DNA of 64,000 nt, taken from NCBI GenBank assembly GCA_016716135.1, contig JADJWX010000002.1, forward strand, positions 852,909 through 916,908, read 5' to 3'. Every line of letters starts with the position of its first letter. Positions within the stretch are counted from its first letter, which is position 1. Of the stretch, positions 35,719 to 45,032 are shown piece by piece. The notes beneath the pieces are model-generated. The model saw only the letters and a program-made list of their open reading frames with translations, was not told the DNA's origin and ran no database searches. This DNA is from Lewinellaceae bacterium (GTDB lineage Bacteria; Bacteroidota; Bacteroidia; Chitinophagales; Saprospiraceae). Made by a program: the position numbers and the translations under genes.

Positions 35719-38700
35719 TCACGGACTTTCAACATGCAACAGCCGCAGTGTTTTCAACTGACCATTCGATAGCCGGACCACCACCCAATACACTCCGGCA
35801 GGCCAACTTCCCATTTCCAGTTGTACCTGATGTGTCAATAATTTTTCCGGTTGTTCCATCGCCAAAACAAGGCTTCCGTTGGATTTAAATACCCGTATGA
35901 ATACACTTTCCGGTTGTTTTAAATCAAGTTGTAAGCGCGACCAATGCGTTGCCGGGTTTGGCGCCAAAACCATCCGGTTGACGATATCCGGCGCCTTGCT
36001 CCCGGTAAATGTACCGACCGGGATGCTTAATACCAGCATGCACCCGTTGGCATCGGTAAGGGTGGCGCTGTAAGCGCCCGGTTCCAGGTTGGTAACCACC
36101 GGGCCGGTTTGACCGCCGGTATTGCTGCTCCAGTGAATATCATAGGGCATTGTTCCACCATTCGGGCTCAGGGTGATCATCCAACCGCCGGCCAGCGAAT
36201 CGGTACTCCAGTTCGACATCAATCCCGTAGCCGGTTGGTTGATCATGAAGGGGAAAAACACAAAACACCCGGCGGCATCCGATACGGTGAGCATGTAATT
36301 ACCCGCCGGGACGCTCTGGAGGTTCAGGTTGCTGCCGCCATTACTCCAGGCGAATTGATATCCGGGGGTTCCGCCACTAATGGTGGGCAGAATAGCGCCC
36401 GAACTGTCGCCCCGGCAAAGAACATGGACAACTTCGGCAGCCACCAGCGAAATGGGCGGGCTGAGTTGTACGATTTCATATTCCGGCGAAACCAGCGTGC
36501 AACCCAGGTTATCCGTTACAGTTAACTGGTAATTGCCCGGCGGCAAGTTGGAAATAGAGGCCGTTGTCGCAGCATTGCTCCAGAGGTAGTTGTTTGGCGG
36601 TACGCCACCTGTCACATTCAGACTGATGGCGCCTTCGTTTTGACCGCACTTGTCCGGAAGCAGGTTTGCCAGGTTGATATTAAGTATTGCAGCGGGTTCG
36701 TGTACAATTGCCGGCGCCGACACCACGGTGCAGCCGCGTACATCCGTCACCGTGAGCATGTAGGTATTGGCCGGAACCTGATGACTGTTTTGTTGTGCAT
36801 CACCATTGCTCCAAAGGTAGTTGTACGGCGGTACGCCGCCGGAAACATTGGCAGATATAGCGCCGGTGGAATCGCCTTTGCAAATGATATTCACGATCTG
36901 GCTGATATTCAACTGCAAAGGCGGCGCTTCTTCAATGTTAAATGCCTGTGAAACGGCGGTGCAGCCTGCAGCATCAGTAACCGTAACCCAATAGTCGCCG
37001 CCATTCAGGCCGGCAGCCGTATCGCGCGGTACCGGTACCGACGGGTGCAGACCAATTGGCGCCGACCAGGAAAACTGATATGGTGGGGTGCCGTTTGAAA
37101 CCTGTACGGCAATTTGCCCGTCAGCGGCGCCGCTGCAGGAAACCGGCTGAATGCTCAGGGGCTCCAGCACAAAATTGACCGCCTGATCTTCAACCACCAG
37201 GTCGGTCAAAACCTGGGCGCAACCGGTGGCGTCCAGCACGGTTACGGTGTAACTTGCCGCAGGCAGATTAAAAATGTTTTTCGTCGTATCGTCGGTATTC
37301 CAAATATACCGGTAAGGCGGAATGCCCCCGCCTACCGTTAGTTGTACGGACCCCGTAAGCGCGCCGAAACAAGGGATGTCTTCAATTGTAGCGGAAGCCG
37401 TCAGGGCAGGGGGCTCTGCTACGGTGACAGCGGGAAACACCCCGGTACACCCGTTCATATCGGTCACCGTGAGGCTGTACATACCGGCTGGAACGGCGGG
37501 CAGGTTTTGAGACGAAGCGCCATTGCTCCATAAAAACTGGTAAGGTGCGCTGCCTCCGGTGACACGAATGGTCACACTGCCGGTTGGTTCTCCGGCACAA
37601 AGCGCATTTTTTACCGTGAGCAGTTGCACGGTCAGCGGCAATTCCGGTTCAGTGACATAAAACGTGTCGCGTATCGAACAGCCGAGCGAATCCGTTGCCT
37701 GCAGGATGTACGGTCCTGCCTCAAGATTACTGTGGCTCAGGCCATCCGGAACGCCGTTCCAGGTGGCTGTTACCGGACCGGTAGCGCCACTTACACTAAC
37801 CTGGATCAGGCCGCTTGCATCCCCCTGGCAACCTACAGGCACCAGACTGTCCAGATTGACGGACAGTACTTGCGGAGCGGTCAAAATGATATTTGAGGTG
37901 ATCAACGTGCAACCTTCCGCATCGGTGATGCTGGCTTTGTACGCGCCGATGCCCAGATTTTCGATCCGTGAAGTTGTTCCATTGTTGTTCCAGTTAAATT
38001 GGAACGGCGGTTGGCCACCACTCAGGATGAGTTCGACAAAGCCGTCTGTCGCTCCGATGCAGGTTGGGTTTTCTTTCAAGGTAAATTCAATCTGAAGCGA
38101 ACTGGGTTGCGTGACTACCCCCAACCATTCGGCAGTACAGCCGTTGGCATCAGTAACGGTCACCGCGTAAATACCTGCCACAACATTGCCCAAACTGGCT
38201 GTGGTTGCGCCCGTGTTCCAGAGATATTGGTATGGCGTGGCGCCGCCCGTTGCTTTGGCGCGCAAAAAGCCGCTTTTTTCACCAAAACAACGCACGTTCG
38301 ACAAAGAATCCGGCTGAACCGTTAGCACTTGCGGCTGGGTAATCTGATAGATTGGAGACGTGAATACACAATTGTTTGCATCCGTAATCGTGCAATTGTA
38401 CATACCGGCAACCAATTGGGTCAGGTCTTCCGACGTGGAATCATTGGACCAAATAAAATTGTAGGGTGGGGTGGCGCCGAATATTGCCTGATCAATCGCG
38501 CCATTCATTTCGCCGAAACAGCGCACATTTTCCAGCGCATTTTGCACGATATCAATTGGCGGCGGCGAATTCACCTCCAGGTTCGACAAAACCTGGCTGC
38601 AATTGCCGTCGGTAATGGTCACACTATAGGTGCCGGCGCCCAAAAAAGAGGCCGTCGAACCGGTTTGCTGGTTGCTCCAGCTGAATACCGGATTTTGCCC

Positions 38701-41700
38701 GTTCACCGCCAATACGATGGATCCCGTCAGAGCATCCGGGCAGGCCGGATGGATGATGGTGTCCAAGGCCACATCCAGTCCGGGAGCATTTAAAACAATC
38801 TGGGGCATCACCATCGAGCAACCGGCATTGGTTGCGTCGGTCACGGTCACGCGGTAACTGCCTTGCGCCAACCCGGTAATCGTGCCCTCAGTCGTGATGC
38901 CGCCAATATTACCTCCAGGCCAGAAGAACGTGTATGGCGGTGTGCCATTGAGTGGCTTGAGTGTGATGCTGCCGTCGTTGCCGCCGCAGGTACTTACATT
39001 TTGCACCGAAACGATGGCAGTTTGCGTCACATTGTTCAACGTATGCACCTTGATCAGGTCGGTACCGGTGCATCCATTGGCGTCAGAAACCGTCACGGTG
39101 TACGTATTCGTCACACTCGGCGTGTTTCCCGCTTGAACCGGAATATTCGGAAAATTCAGTCCGGTGCTCCAGGCATAGGTAACGGGTGGCGTGCCAACGC
39201 CTGACTCAACAGCCTGCAACTGAAGCGATTTTCCCCGGCAAACATTCACAGAGTCGCCCTGCAAAATCTGAACTTCAGGACTCGGCAACACTGTGATCGT
39301 GACGGATGCAGAGCCGGTGCAGCCAAACGCCGTGCTGCTTTGAATGTAGTAGGTTTGGGTAAATCCGGGTTGTACCACAGTGCCCGGGAGCTGGTTGCCC
39401 GCAGTTGGTGGTGTTGCACTGTGATAGGTCAAAATTCCACCCGTATTGGCTGTGTCGATCACCGCCAGCGTGGCCAGGTCAAACGTTTTGCCGTCGCAAA
39501 TGGATGGGGATGCGGTCAGGGTAAGCACCGGTTTGGGATGCACGATCACCATTGCCGGAACCCGCATACTGCTGCAACCGGCGCCGGGCCCGGTCAGGGA
39601 ATCGGCCAGATAGTAGGTTTTGCTTGTCTGAAGTGCCGGAACCATCAGGGTATTTCCGGTGGCGACCGGGCTCCCGCCGCTTGGGTTTTCGTACCAAAAA
39701 TAATCACCAGCCGGGGCGCCCGGAGCGAGCAGGGTTGCCGATGAACCGCTGCAAATTTCAACCGTAGCGGGCGCCGTTGGCGTAGGAATAGCGTCGTCGT
39801 CGGCCATCCCGTTGCAGTTTTCATCTTTTTGGTTGCAAAGGATTTCCGGTGCGCCCGGGTAAACAGCCGGGTCGTTATCGTCGCAATCGCTGTCGATTTC
39901 CACATAGCCCGGGGGCGCGATGGGGAAACAGGAAATGACCCGGATATTGGGATCGCCGTATGTGTCCAGGTCAGCATCGCGGTAAAAAATATAGTCGGGC
40001 GTATTGGCTTCCTGTGAACCGTAAAATGCCAGGTTGTCCATGGCGATGTCGCCGTACGCGCCGAAGGTGCCGGTGGCTACGAACTGGAACAAGGTGACCT
40101 GGCCGTCGTACGCGCTCAGATTGACGTATTCCCGGAGCCAGAGCTTGCCGCGGTTGCCGCTCCAGGATTTCAACGTCGTCCAGTTTTGACCGCCGTCGGT
40201 GGAGGCTTGAAGCGCCAGGCTGCTCATTTGCCCGATGCGCGTGTTCATGTACAAATCGAAGGAAAAATGGCAAACCTGTGTGGGTGGCGCCAGCACGTCG
40301 ATGCACAAGGTGCGCAAGATGGCTGTTTTGCCGAAGGCGCCTGTCGGCGAACAACTGTTCCGGAAGAACAGATAGTTACCACTCCCGCCGGGAGCAGCAG
40401 GCGGCCCGGCCACCGGAAAGGTAAGCCCCGGGCCGGTGGCCACTTTCCACTCGTAATCATCGCCCGGCACATTCTGCCAAAGGCCCGGCAAGGGGCAGGG
40501 ATCGGCACAGCCGCTTGGGCAAATGCCCAGGGTATCTACCGTTTCGAGCAGCGTGGCCGGGCAATTGGTGAAAAACGAGGCTTTAAACGAATTGGCGCTC
40601 CAAATACCGGGAGCACATTGCCGGCGGATATACACGTCGTATTGCTGGAGTGTTTGCAGGCCGGAAAGCATAACCGGGCCGTTTGCCGGCTGCGGCAAGG
40701 AAACAAGCATTCCGCCCGCTCCGGCGGCGCTTCCGGTTCCGGGAATAAACCCTGCCGGGCCGTATTCGATCAGCAAACTCGTGCCCAAAGCATCCGCCTG
40801 CCAGGAAATATCTGCCGTAGTTTCCGTGACATTGCCGGCGGAAAGCCCGTTTACCAGGTCGCATCCAACCGGTGCAAAAACCAGCTCGAACAAGCGAAGT
40901 TTCCCCTTGTGGTCGGCTTTGTTGTCACAAATTTCAAGTTTCCAGATGCCTACGGGATTTTGTCCGGTATGTAGCCCGGCCAGTGCTTCCACAGGGAGGT
41001 AATAGCCGGTGATGTTGTCTTTTTCAGCCGCGGTACTCAGGGGTTGGCCCACGGTAACATTGTCGGTGAGTTCGACAAATTGGGCGCAAACAGCCCCCTG
41101 CGGATCGCCAATATTTTGGTCGCCGGCATTTAGCCCGCCGATCAGTTGGATCCGGGTGCCGTCGGGGCTGCGCAACCAGATCGTGAGGTCGGAGCGCCAG
41201 GCGTGTTCGACCATGAGGCGCACGCCGTGCAACAGCACATTCGTGCCCAGCATGTTGCCGGGCGCCTCGTCGACGTATGCTTCGAACACCTGGATCGAAT
41301 TGCAGGAGGTGTCCCGCAGGTCGAGATTCAGGGGGCAGGGGCGCGCGTTGTTCAGGTCGGTGATAAACGACCGCGGCGCCGACCAAACGCTGATTGTGGT
41401 GTCGACATCACAGATGGTGCGCACCTGGAAGCGGTAATTCAGACCGGGCGTGAGCCCCGACACATCAAACGGCGGGTCGGCATTGACAAGGTGGGTGGGA
41501 ACGCCGGTGAATGGTGCAGTGCCGCTCACCAGTTCAACTTCATACTTGTCGCCGACATCCGACCAGGTAAGCCGGGCCGTGGAGTCAGTTACCAGGTCAA
41601 CTTGCAGGAGCTCGGGGCGTGGGCAGACTGCGTTAACCCCACCCCCCATCCCCTCCCCCCAAAGGGAGGGGGGCTTGTTTCCCACAATAGTTGTGTTTTT

Positions 41701-41914
41701 GAAAAAGGCAAGATGGACATAAGCCAGAGTAAGAAAATACTGACTTAACGTTTCTAAAATCTTGACAAGAAATGAGGGCGAGCCCCCCTCCCTTTGGGGG
41801 GAGGGGATGGGGGTGGGGTCGAACCGGCGGTGCCGAAAAAAGCGAAAAGGAAATCCCCAACAGGAAAAACAAGCAGAAAAGCCCGCGCAGGCGGGAAGCG
41901 AAATAGTATGTCAT
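35719..41914 (-). CDS. Giant SprB-repeat T9SS adhesin, signal peptide one base out of frame
   Basis: Predicted cell-surface adhesin of about 2060 residues once joined. The signal peptide (MTYYFASRLRGLFCLFFLLG, start 41914) lies one frame away from the main 1988-codon ORF. After it come a fibronectin-III-like domain (VDLVTDSTARLTW), a proprotein-convertase P-like domain (LMVEHAWRSDLTIWLRSP), a MAM/jelly-roll-like region and a MopE-like Cys motif (DSDCDDNDPAVYPGAPE). Then follow two Ig-like domains and about 12-13 SprB-type repeats of ~80 residues, each opening with a C.G...G.I pattern and holding PPY.F.WSNG and Y.VTVTDA.GC. The type A T9SS domain ends the chain (MVLAPNPATHWSRL ... LLHVESP). 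The frame difference is one extra C at 41642-41647 inside a repeat. Confidence 0.85.
41636..41819. repeat. Inverted pair of ~40-bp GC-rich repeats inside the adhesin 5' region
   Basis: The arms at 41636-41675 and 41781-41819 are inverted copies of one palindromic-looking repeat (acccc..atcccctccccc..aaaggg..ct). They are identical apart from one C: a run of six (41642-41647) in one arm and five in the other. They are separated by 105 bp. The pair falls between the signal peptide and the mature domains of the adhesin and would be translated as a Pro/Gly-rich linker. Confidence 0.8.
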
Positions 41915-42272
41915 GGTGTCGGATTACGGTTTTGAAGGCGAAAAGATACTGCGGATTACGGGCCATCGCATTTTTGGGTGGCTTTGGGCCCGGTTTGTTT
42001 GGCGAAAGTACGGGGAAATCAGCTGTAGCTGTTTTCAGAATACGGAATTTGTCGGTAGGCTACACTATCGGGCGCTCCGGGCTTCGTGGTAAAATTCAGA
42101 TACCCGTCAGATGATTTCAGCAAACCACCCTTTTCCCTTGCCGTTTCTGAAAAATTAATCGGAAATTTGGCCTGGAGAAGCCCAAACCAACGGGTGTATT
42201 GAATTTTATAATCAAACAATGTGCGGAACAAGCCCGGTTTTCGGGCAAGCCGTTTTGAACACAGCCTGACCA
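41915..42272. other. Intergenic region between divergent adhesin and formate dehydrogenase genes
   Basis: A 358-bp region with no convincing gene. It must hold the promoters for the minus-strand adhesin and the plus-strand dehydrogenase. I see AT-rich patches (e.g. near 42190-42215, gaattttataatcaaac) but no clean TAnnTTTG with a spaced TTG. Confidence 0.5.
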
Positions 42273-43922
42273 ATGTCAAAAAATATAGGATACCTCTCCG
42301 GCCGCAAAGGCCTCGACGATAATCTGTTTGAAGCCCTCGGCCGCGCCGCCGAACAACAGGGCACCGTGGCGCCGGAAGAAATGAAGCGCCTGGCCGAAGA
42401 ATTTCTGATCGGCGATGCGAATGTGTACGGCAGCGTCACGTTTTACGACTTCCTGCGACCCGAAAACCAGGGCAAAAAAGTGTACGTCTGCAACGGCACC
42501 GCCTGCATGACCGCCGGCACGCAGGATGCGCTTCGCGAAAAACTGGCCGGGCAGTTCCCCGCCAACGAGATCGGCGAAATGTGCTGCCTGGGCCGATGCC
42601 ACGAAAACCACGCCTTCCACTACGCCGGCAACAATTACTCCGGTGATGCGATCGGCCAGATTGCAGAAATCAAATCCGGCAAAAAAGAGCGGATGGACAA
42701 CTACCGGGTGGCTCACCACGGCACGCCGGTCCTGACGGCTGAATTTCCGGGTCTGGAGCTGTATTACCAATTGCTGAAGGAGGGCCTGAAAAAATCGCCT
42801 GAAGCGCTGTTGGAAGAACTGAAAATTTCCGGCCTGCGGGGTCGTGGCGGTGCGGGTTTCCCGATGGCGTTCAAACTGGAGTCCTGCCGGAATACCCCCG
42901 GCGACACCAAATTCCTGGTCTGCAATGCCGACGAGGGCGACCCCGGCGCTTACTCCGACCGCTACATCATGGAGCAGCGTCCGCACAGCCTCTTGCTGGG
43001 CATGCTGCTCGGCGGCTACATGATGGGCGCCCGTATGGGCGTGTTGTACATCCGCGGCGAATACCCGGAATCGATCCGGATTATGGAAAATGCCCTCACG
43101 GCCGCCCGTGAAGCCGGATACATCGGTGAAAACATCCTGGGCTCGGGGTTTTCTTTCGATTTCAAAGTGATCAAGGCCCAGGGCGCCTACATCTGCGGCG
43201 AAGAAACGGCCCTGCTCGAATCGCTCGAAGGGCAGCGCCCCGAAGTGCGCGTGCGGCCGCCGTACCCCACGCAGCAGGGCCTGTTCAACCAACCCACAGT
43301 GGTGAACAATGTGGAAACCCTGGCTTGCGTGCCCTGGGTGCTGCAGCACGGTGGCGCCAAATTCGCTGCTATTGGCCGCGGCAAATCCACGGGCACGAAA
43401 CTGCTTTCGCTGGACGGCCATTTCAACAAGCCCGGGCTGTACGAAGTGGATATGGGCACCCCGTTGAAAACCGCAATCGAGGACCTGGGCGGCGGCTTCC
43501 GGCATCCCATGAAGGCCATGCACATCGGCGGGCCGCTGGGCGGCCTGGTGCCCGTGGATAAAATTCCCGACCTGACGGTGGATTTTGAGTCGTTCCATCA
43601 AAACGGTTTCCTGCTGGGGCATGCCTCGGTGGTTTGTCTTCCGGAGGATTTTCCCATTGTAAAATACCTGGAACACCTGTTCGAATTCACCGCGCACGAG
43701 AGTTGCGGAAAGTGTTTTCCCTGCCGGTTGGGCTCTACGCGCGGGAAGGAAATGCTGCACAAAGCGCAGGCGGAGGATTATAAAATTGACCGGGCGTTAT
43801 TCGATGATCTGGTGGAAACGCTGGAGTTGGGCTCGTTGTGCGCCCTGGGTGGCGGGTTGCCGCTGCCGGTGAAAAATGCGTTGATGTATTTTGAAGGGGA
43901 GTTGAAGGGGTATTTTCGGTGA
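42273..43922 (+). CDS. NuoE-NuoF fusion, diaphorase subunit of NAD-linked formate dehydrogenase
   Basis: 549-residue flavo-iron-sulfur subunit passing electrons to NAD+. The N-terminal ~150 residues are NuoE/thioredoxin-like, with a [2Fe-2S] site (Cys73 and Cys78 in CNGTACM, Cys105 and Cys109 in CCLGRCH). The rest is NuoF-like: FMN/NAD region GLRGRGGAGFP and ICGEETALLESLEGQ, then a [4Fe-4S] site ESCGKCFPCRLG with a later Cys in SLCALGG. The fused form resembles HoxF or FDH beta subunits rather than complex I, and no other nuo gene lies here. The partner alpha subunit is at 45033-47762. Start ATG 42273 is standard. Confidence 0.9.
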   Translation: MSKNIGYLSGRKGLDDNLFEALGRAAEQQGTVAPEEMKRLAEEFLIGDANVYGSVTFYDFLRPENQGKKVYVCNGTACMTAGTQDALREKLAGQFPANEIGEMCCLGRCHENHAFHYAGNNYSGDAIGQIAEIKSGKKERMDNYRVAHHGTPVLTAEFPGLELYYQLLKEGLKKSPEALLEELKISGLRGRGGAGFPMAFKLESCRNTPGDTKFLVCNADEGDPGAYSDRYIMEQRPHSLLLGMLLGGYMMGARMGVLYIRGEYPESIRIMENALTAAREAGYIGENILGSGFSFDFKVIKAQGAYICGEETALLESLEGQRPEVRVRPPYPTQQGLFNQPTVVNNVETLACVPWVLQHGGAKFAAIGRGKSTGTKLLSLDGHFNKPGLYEVDMGTPLKTAIEDLGGGFRHPMKAMHIGGPLGGLVPVDKIPDLTVDFESFHQNGFLLGHASVVCLPEDFPIVKYLEHLFEFTAHESCGKCFPCRLGSTRGKEMLHKAQAEDYKIDRALFDDLVETLELGSLCALGGGLPLPVKNALMYFEGELKGYFR

Positions 43923-43927
43923 GGGGT

Positions 43928-43960
43928 ACTCGTCCTACGACTTCAAGTCGTAGGACGAGT
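43928..43960. repeat. 33-nt hairpin, repeat family D copy 2
   Basis: Perfect 16-bp stem with one-base loop, actcgtcctacgactt-c-aagtcgtaggacgagt, 6 bp after the diaphorase stop. It is the same hairpin as 16700-16732 with two G-C pairs replaced by A-T pairs on both arms. No T-run. Confidence 0.75.
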
Positions 43961-44028
43961 AGGAAACCTCGATCAAGTAATTATTGCAACCGATGTCTTC
44001 TTTTGAAAACCTGTTAAAAAAAACGAAA

Positions 44029-44526
44029 ATGAAAAATGTCGTACTGTTCTCATCGCTCTTCGTATGGGCATTGTTTTTTGTGCAGTGCCAACCAGCCCCG
44101 ACGCCAAAAGATATCGTACACAACCTGTTCACTGAAGACCAGGCCGCGATCACCAAAATACTCGATAATATTTACAAAAGTGCGCAGGCCAGGGATTTGG
44201 AAAAACTTGCTGCTTTCCATTTGTACGGCCCAAAGTTTACAGAATTCAAAGACGGCTTGCCACGGGGTAATGCCGAGCAAAATAAAAAGTCGGAACAGGA
44301 AGTTTTTTCGGCCGTTTCAAACCTGCAATATGATCTGCGCGATGTGAAGGTGAATGTATTTGGCGAGGTGGCCATTGCAACTTTTCACGGCTATTTTGAA
44401 GGCGATATGGGAGAAAATCATGTGACGATGCAATTGCAAGGGACACTGGTTTTTGCAAAAACCGACAGTACCTGGAAAATTGTGCATGAGCATTTTTCGC
44501 CGCTTAATCCTGCTAATCCGATGTGA
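44029..44526 (+). CDS. Lipoprotein with SnoaL/NTF2-like domain
   Basis: 165-residue protein with a lipoprotein signal (MKNVVLFSSLFVWALFFVQC, lipobox FVQC). The domain is SnoaL-like/nuclear-transport-factor-2-like (ILDNIYKSAQARDLEKLAAF... VAIATFHGYFE ... WKIVHEHFSPL). Such domains are often dimeric small-molecule-binding or stress proteins, and no ligand can be assigned. It sits between the two formate dehydrogenase subunits, 106 bp after the first. The ATG at 44029 is chosen because it begins the signal; an upstream TTG at 43984 would add 15 residues before it. Confidence 0.75.
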   Translation: MKNVVLFSSLFVWALFFVQCQPAPTPKDIVHNLFTEDQAAITKILDNIYKSAQARDLEKLAAFHLYGPKFTEFKDGLPRGNAEQNKKSEQEVFSAVSNLQYDLRDVKVNVFGEVAIATFHGYFEGDMGENHVTMQLQGTLVFAKTDSTWKIVHEHFSPLNPANPM

Positions 44527-44572
44527 AAAATGTTTCCCAAAAACCCAAAAAAAACGAAAAACAAAGCTTGAA

Positions 44573-44977
44573 ATGCCAACCCAAACAACAACCCTAAACA
44601 ACACAGTAACCCAATTTCTGGATGACCTCAATCATCCGTTTCGAAATGAAATCGAGCAGTTGCGCACCATCATTTTAAGCGCCTGCGACGGCCTTACGGA
44701 AAACATCAAATGGAACGCACCCAACTATTGTTTCAACCAGGAAGACCGCATAACGATGCGCATCCACCCCCCGAAAAAACAAGTGCAATTGATTTTTCAC
44801 CGTGGTGCAACCAAACAAGCGCAACCCCGGGAAAAACTGATCGACGACAACTCCGGATTACTTGCCTGGAAAGAAAATGACCGGGCGATAATGACTTTTA
44901 AAAACACAACTGAAATTGAAAAATCTAAGCCTGAGTTGACCAGCATCATAAATGCCTGGATTCAGGCAACAGGATAA
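44573..44977 (+). CDS. DUF1801 family protein
   Basis: 134 residues matching the DUF1801 (YdhG/CyaY-like fold) family, with TVTQFLDDLNHPFRNEIEQL, ENIKWNAPNYCF and VQLIFHRGA. It ends SKPELTSIINAWIQATG. Cytosolic and of unknown function; some members are iron-chaperone-like, but this is not established. Start ATG 44573 fits the family; the open frame upstream overlaps the end of the lipoprotein gene out of register. It is the second unrelated gene between the formate dehydrogenase subunits. Confidence 0.8.
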   Translation: MPTQTTTLNNTVTQFLDDLNHPFRNEIEQLRTIILSACDGLTENIKWNAPNYCFNQEDRITMRIHPPKKQVQLIFHRGATKQAQPREKLIDDNSGLLAWKENDRAIMTFKNTTEIEKSKPELTSIINAWIQATG

Positions 44978-45032
44978 AACAACCACCCCCAATGAATCAC
45001 GCAATCACAAAATCACACAATCACTTAATGAT

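Noticed and set aside
42273..43922. NADH:quinone oxidoreductase (complex I) NuoEF
   Set aside because: It is a NuoE-NuoF fusion with no other nuo gene nearby, and a formate dehydrogenase alpha subunit lies downstream on the same strand.
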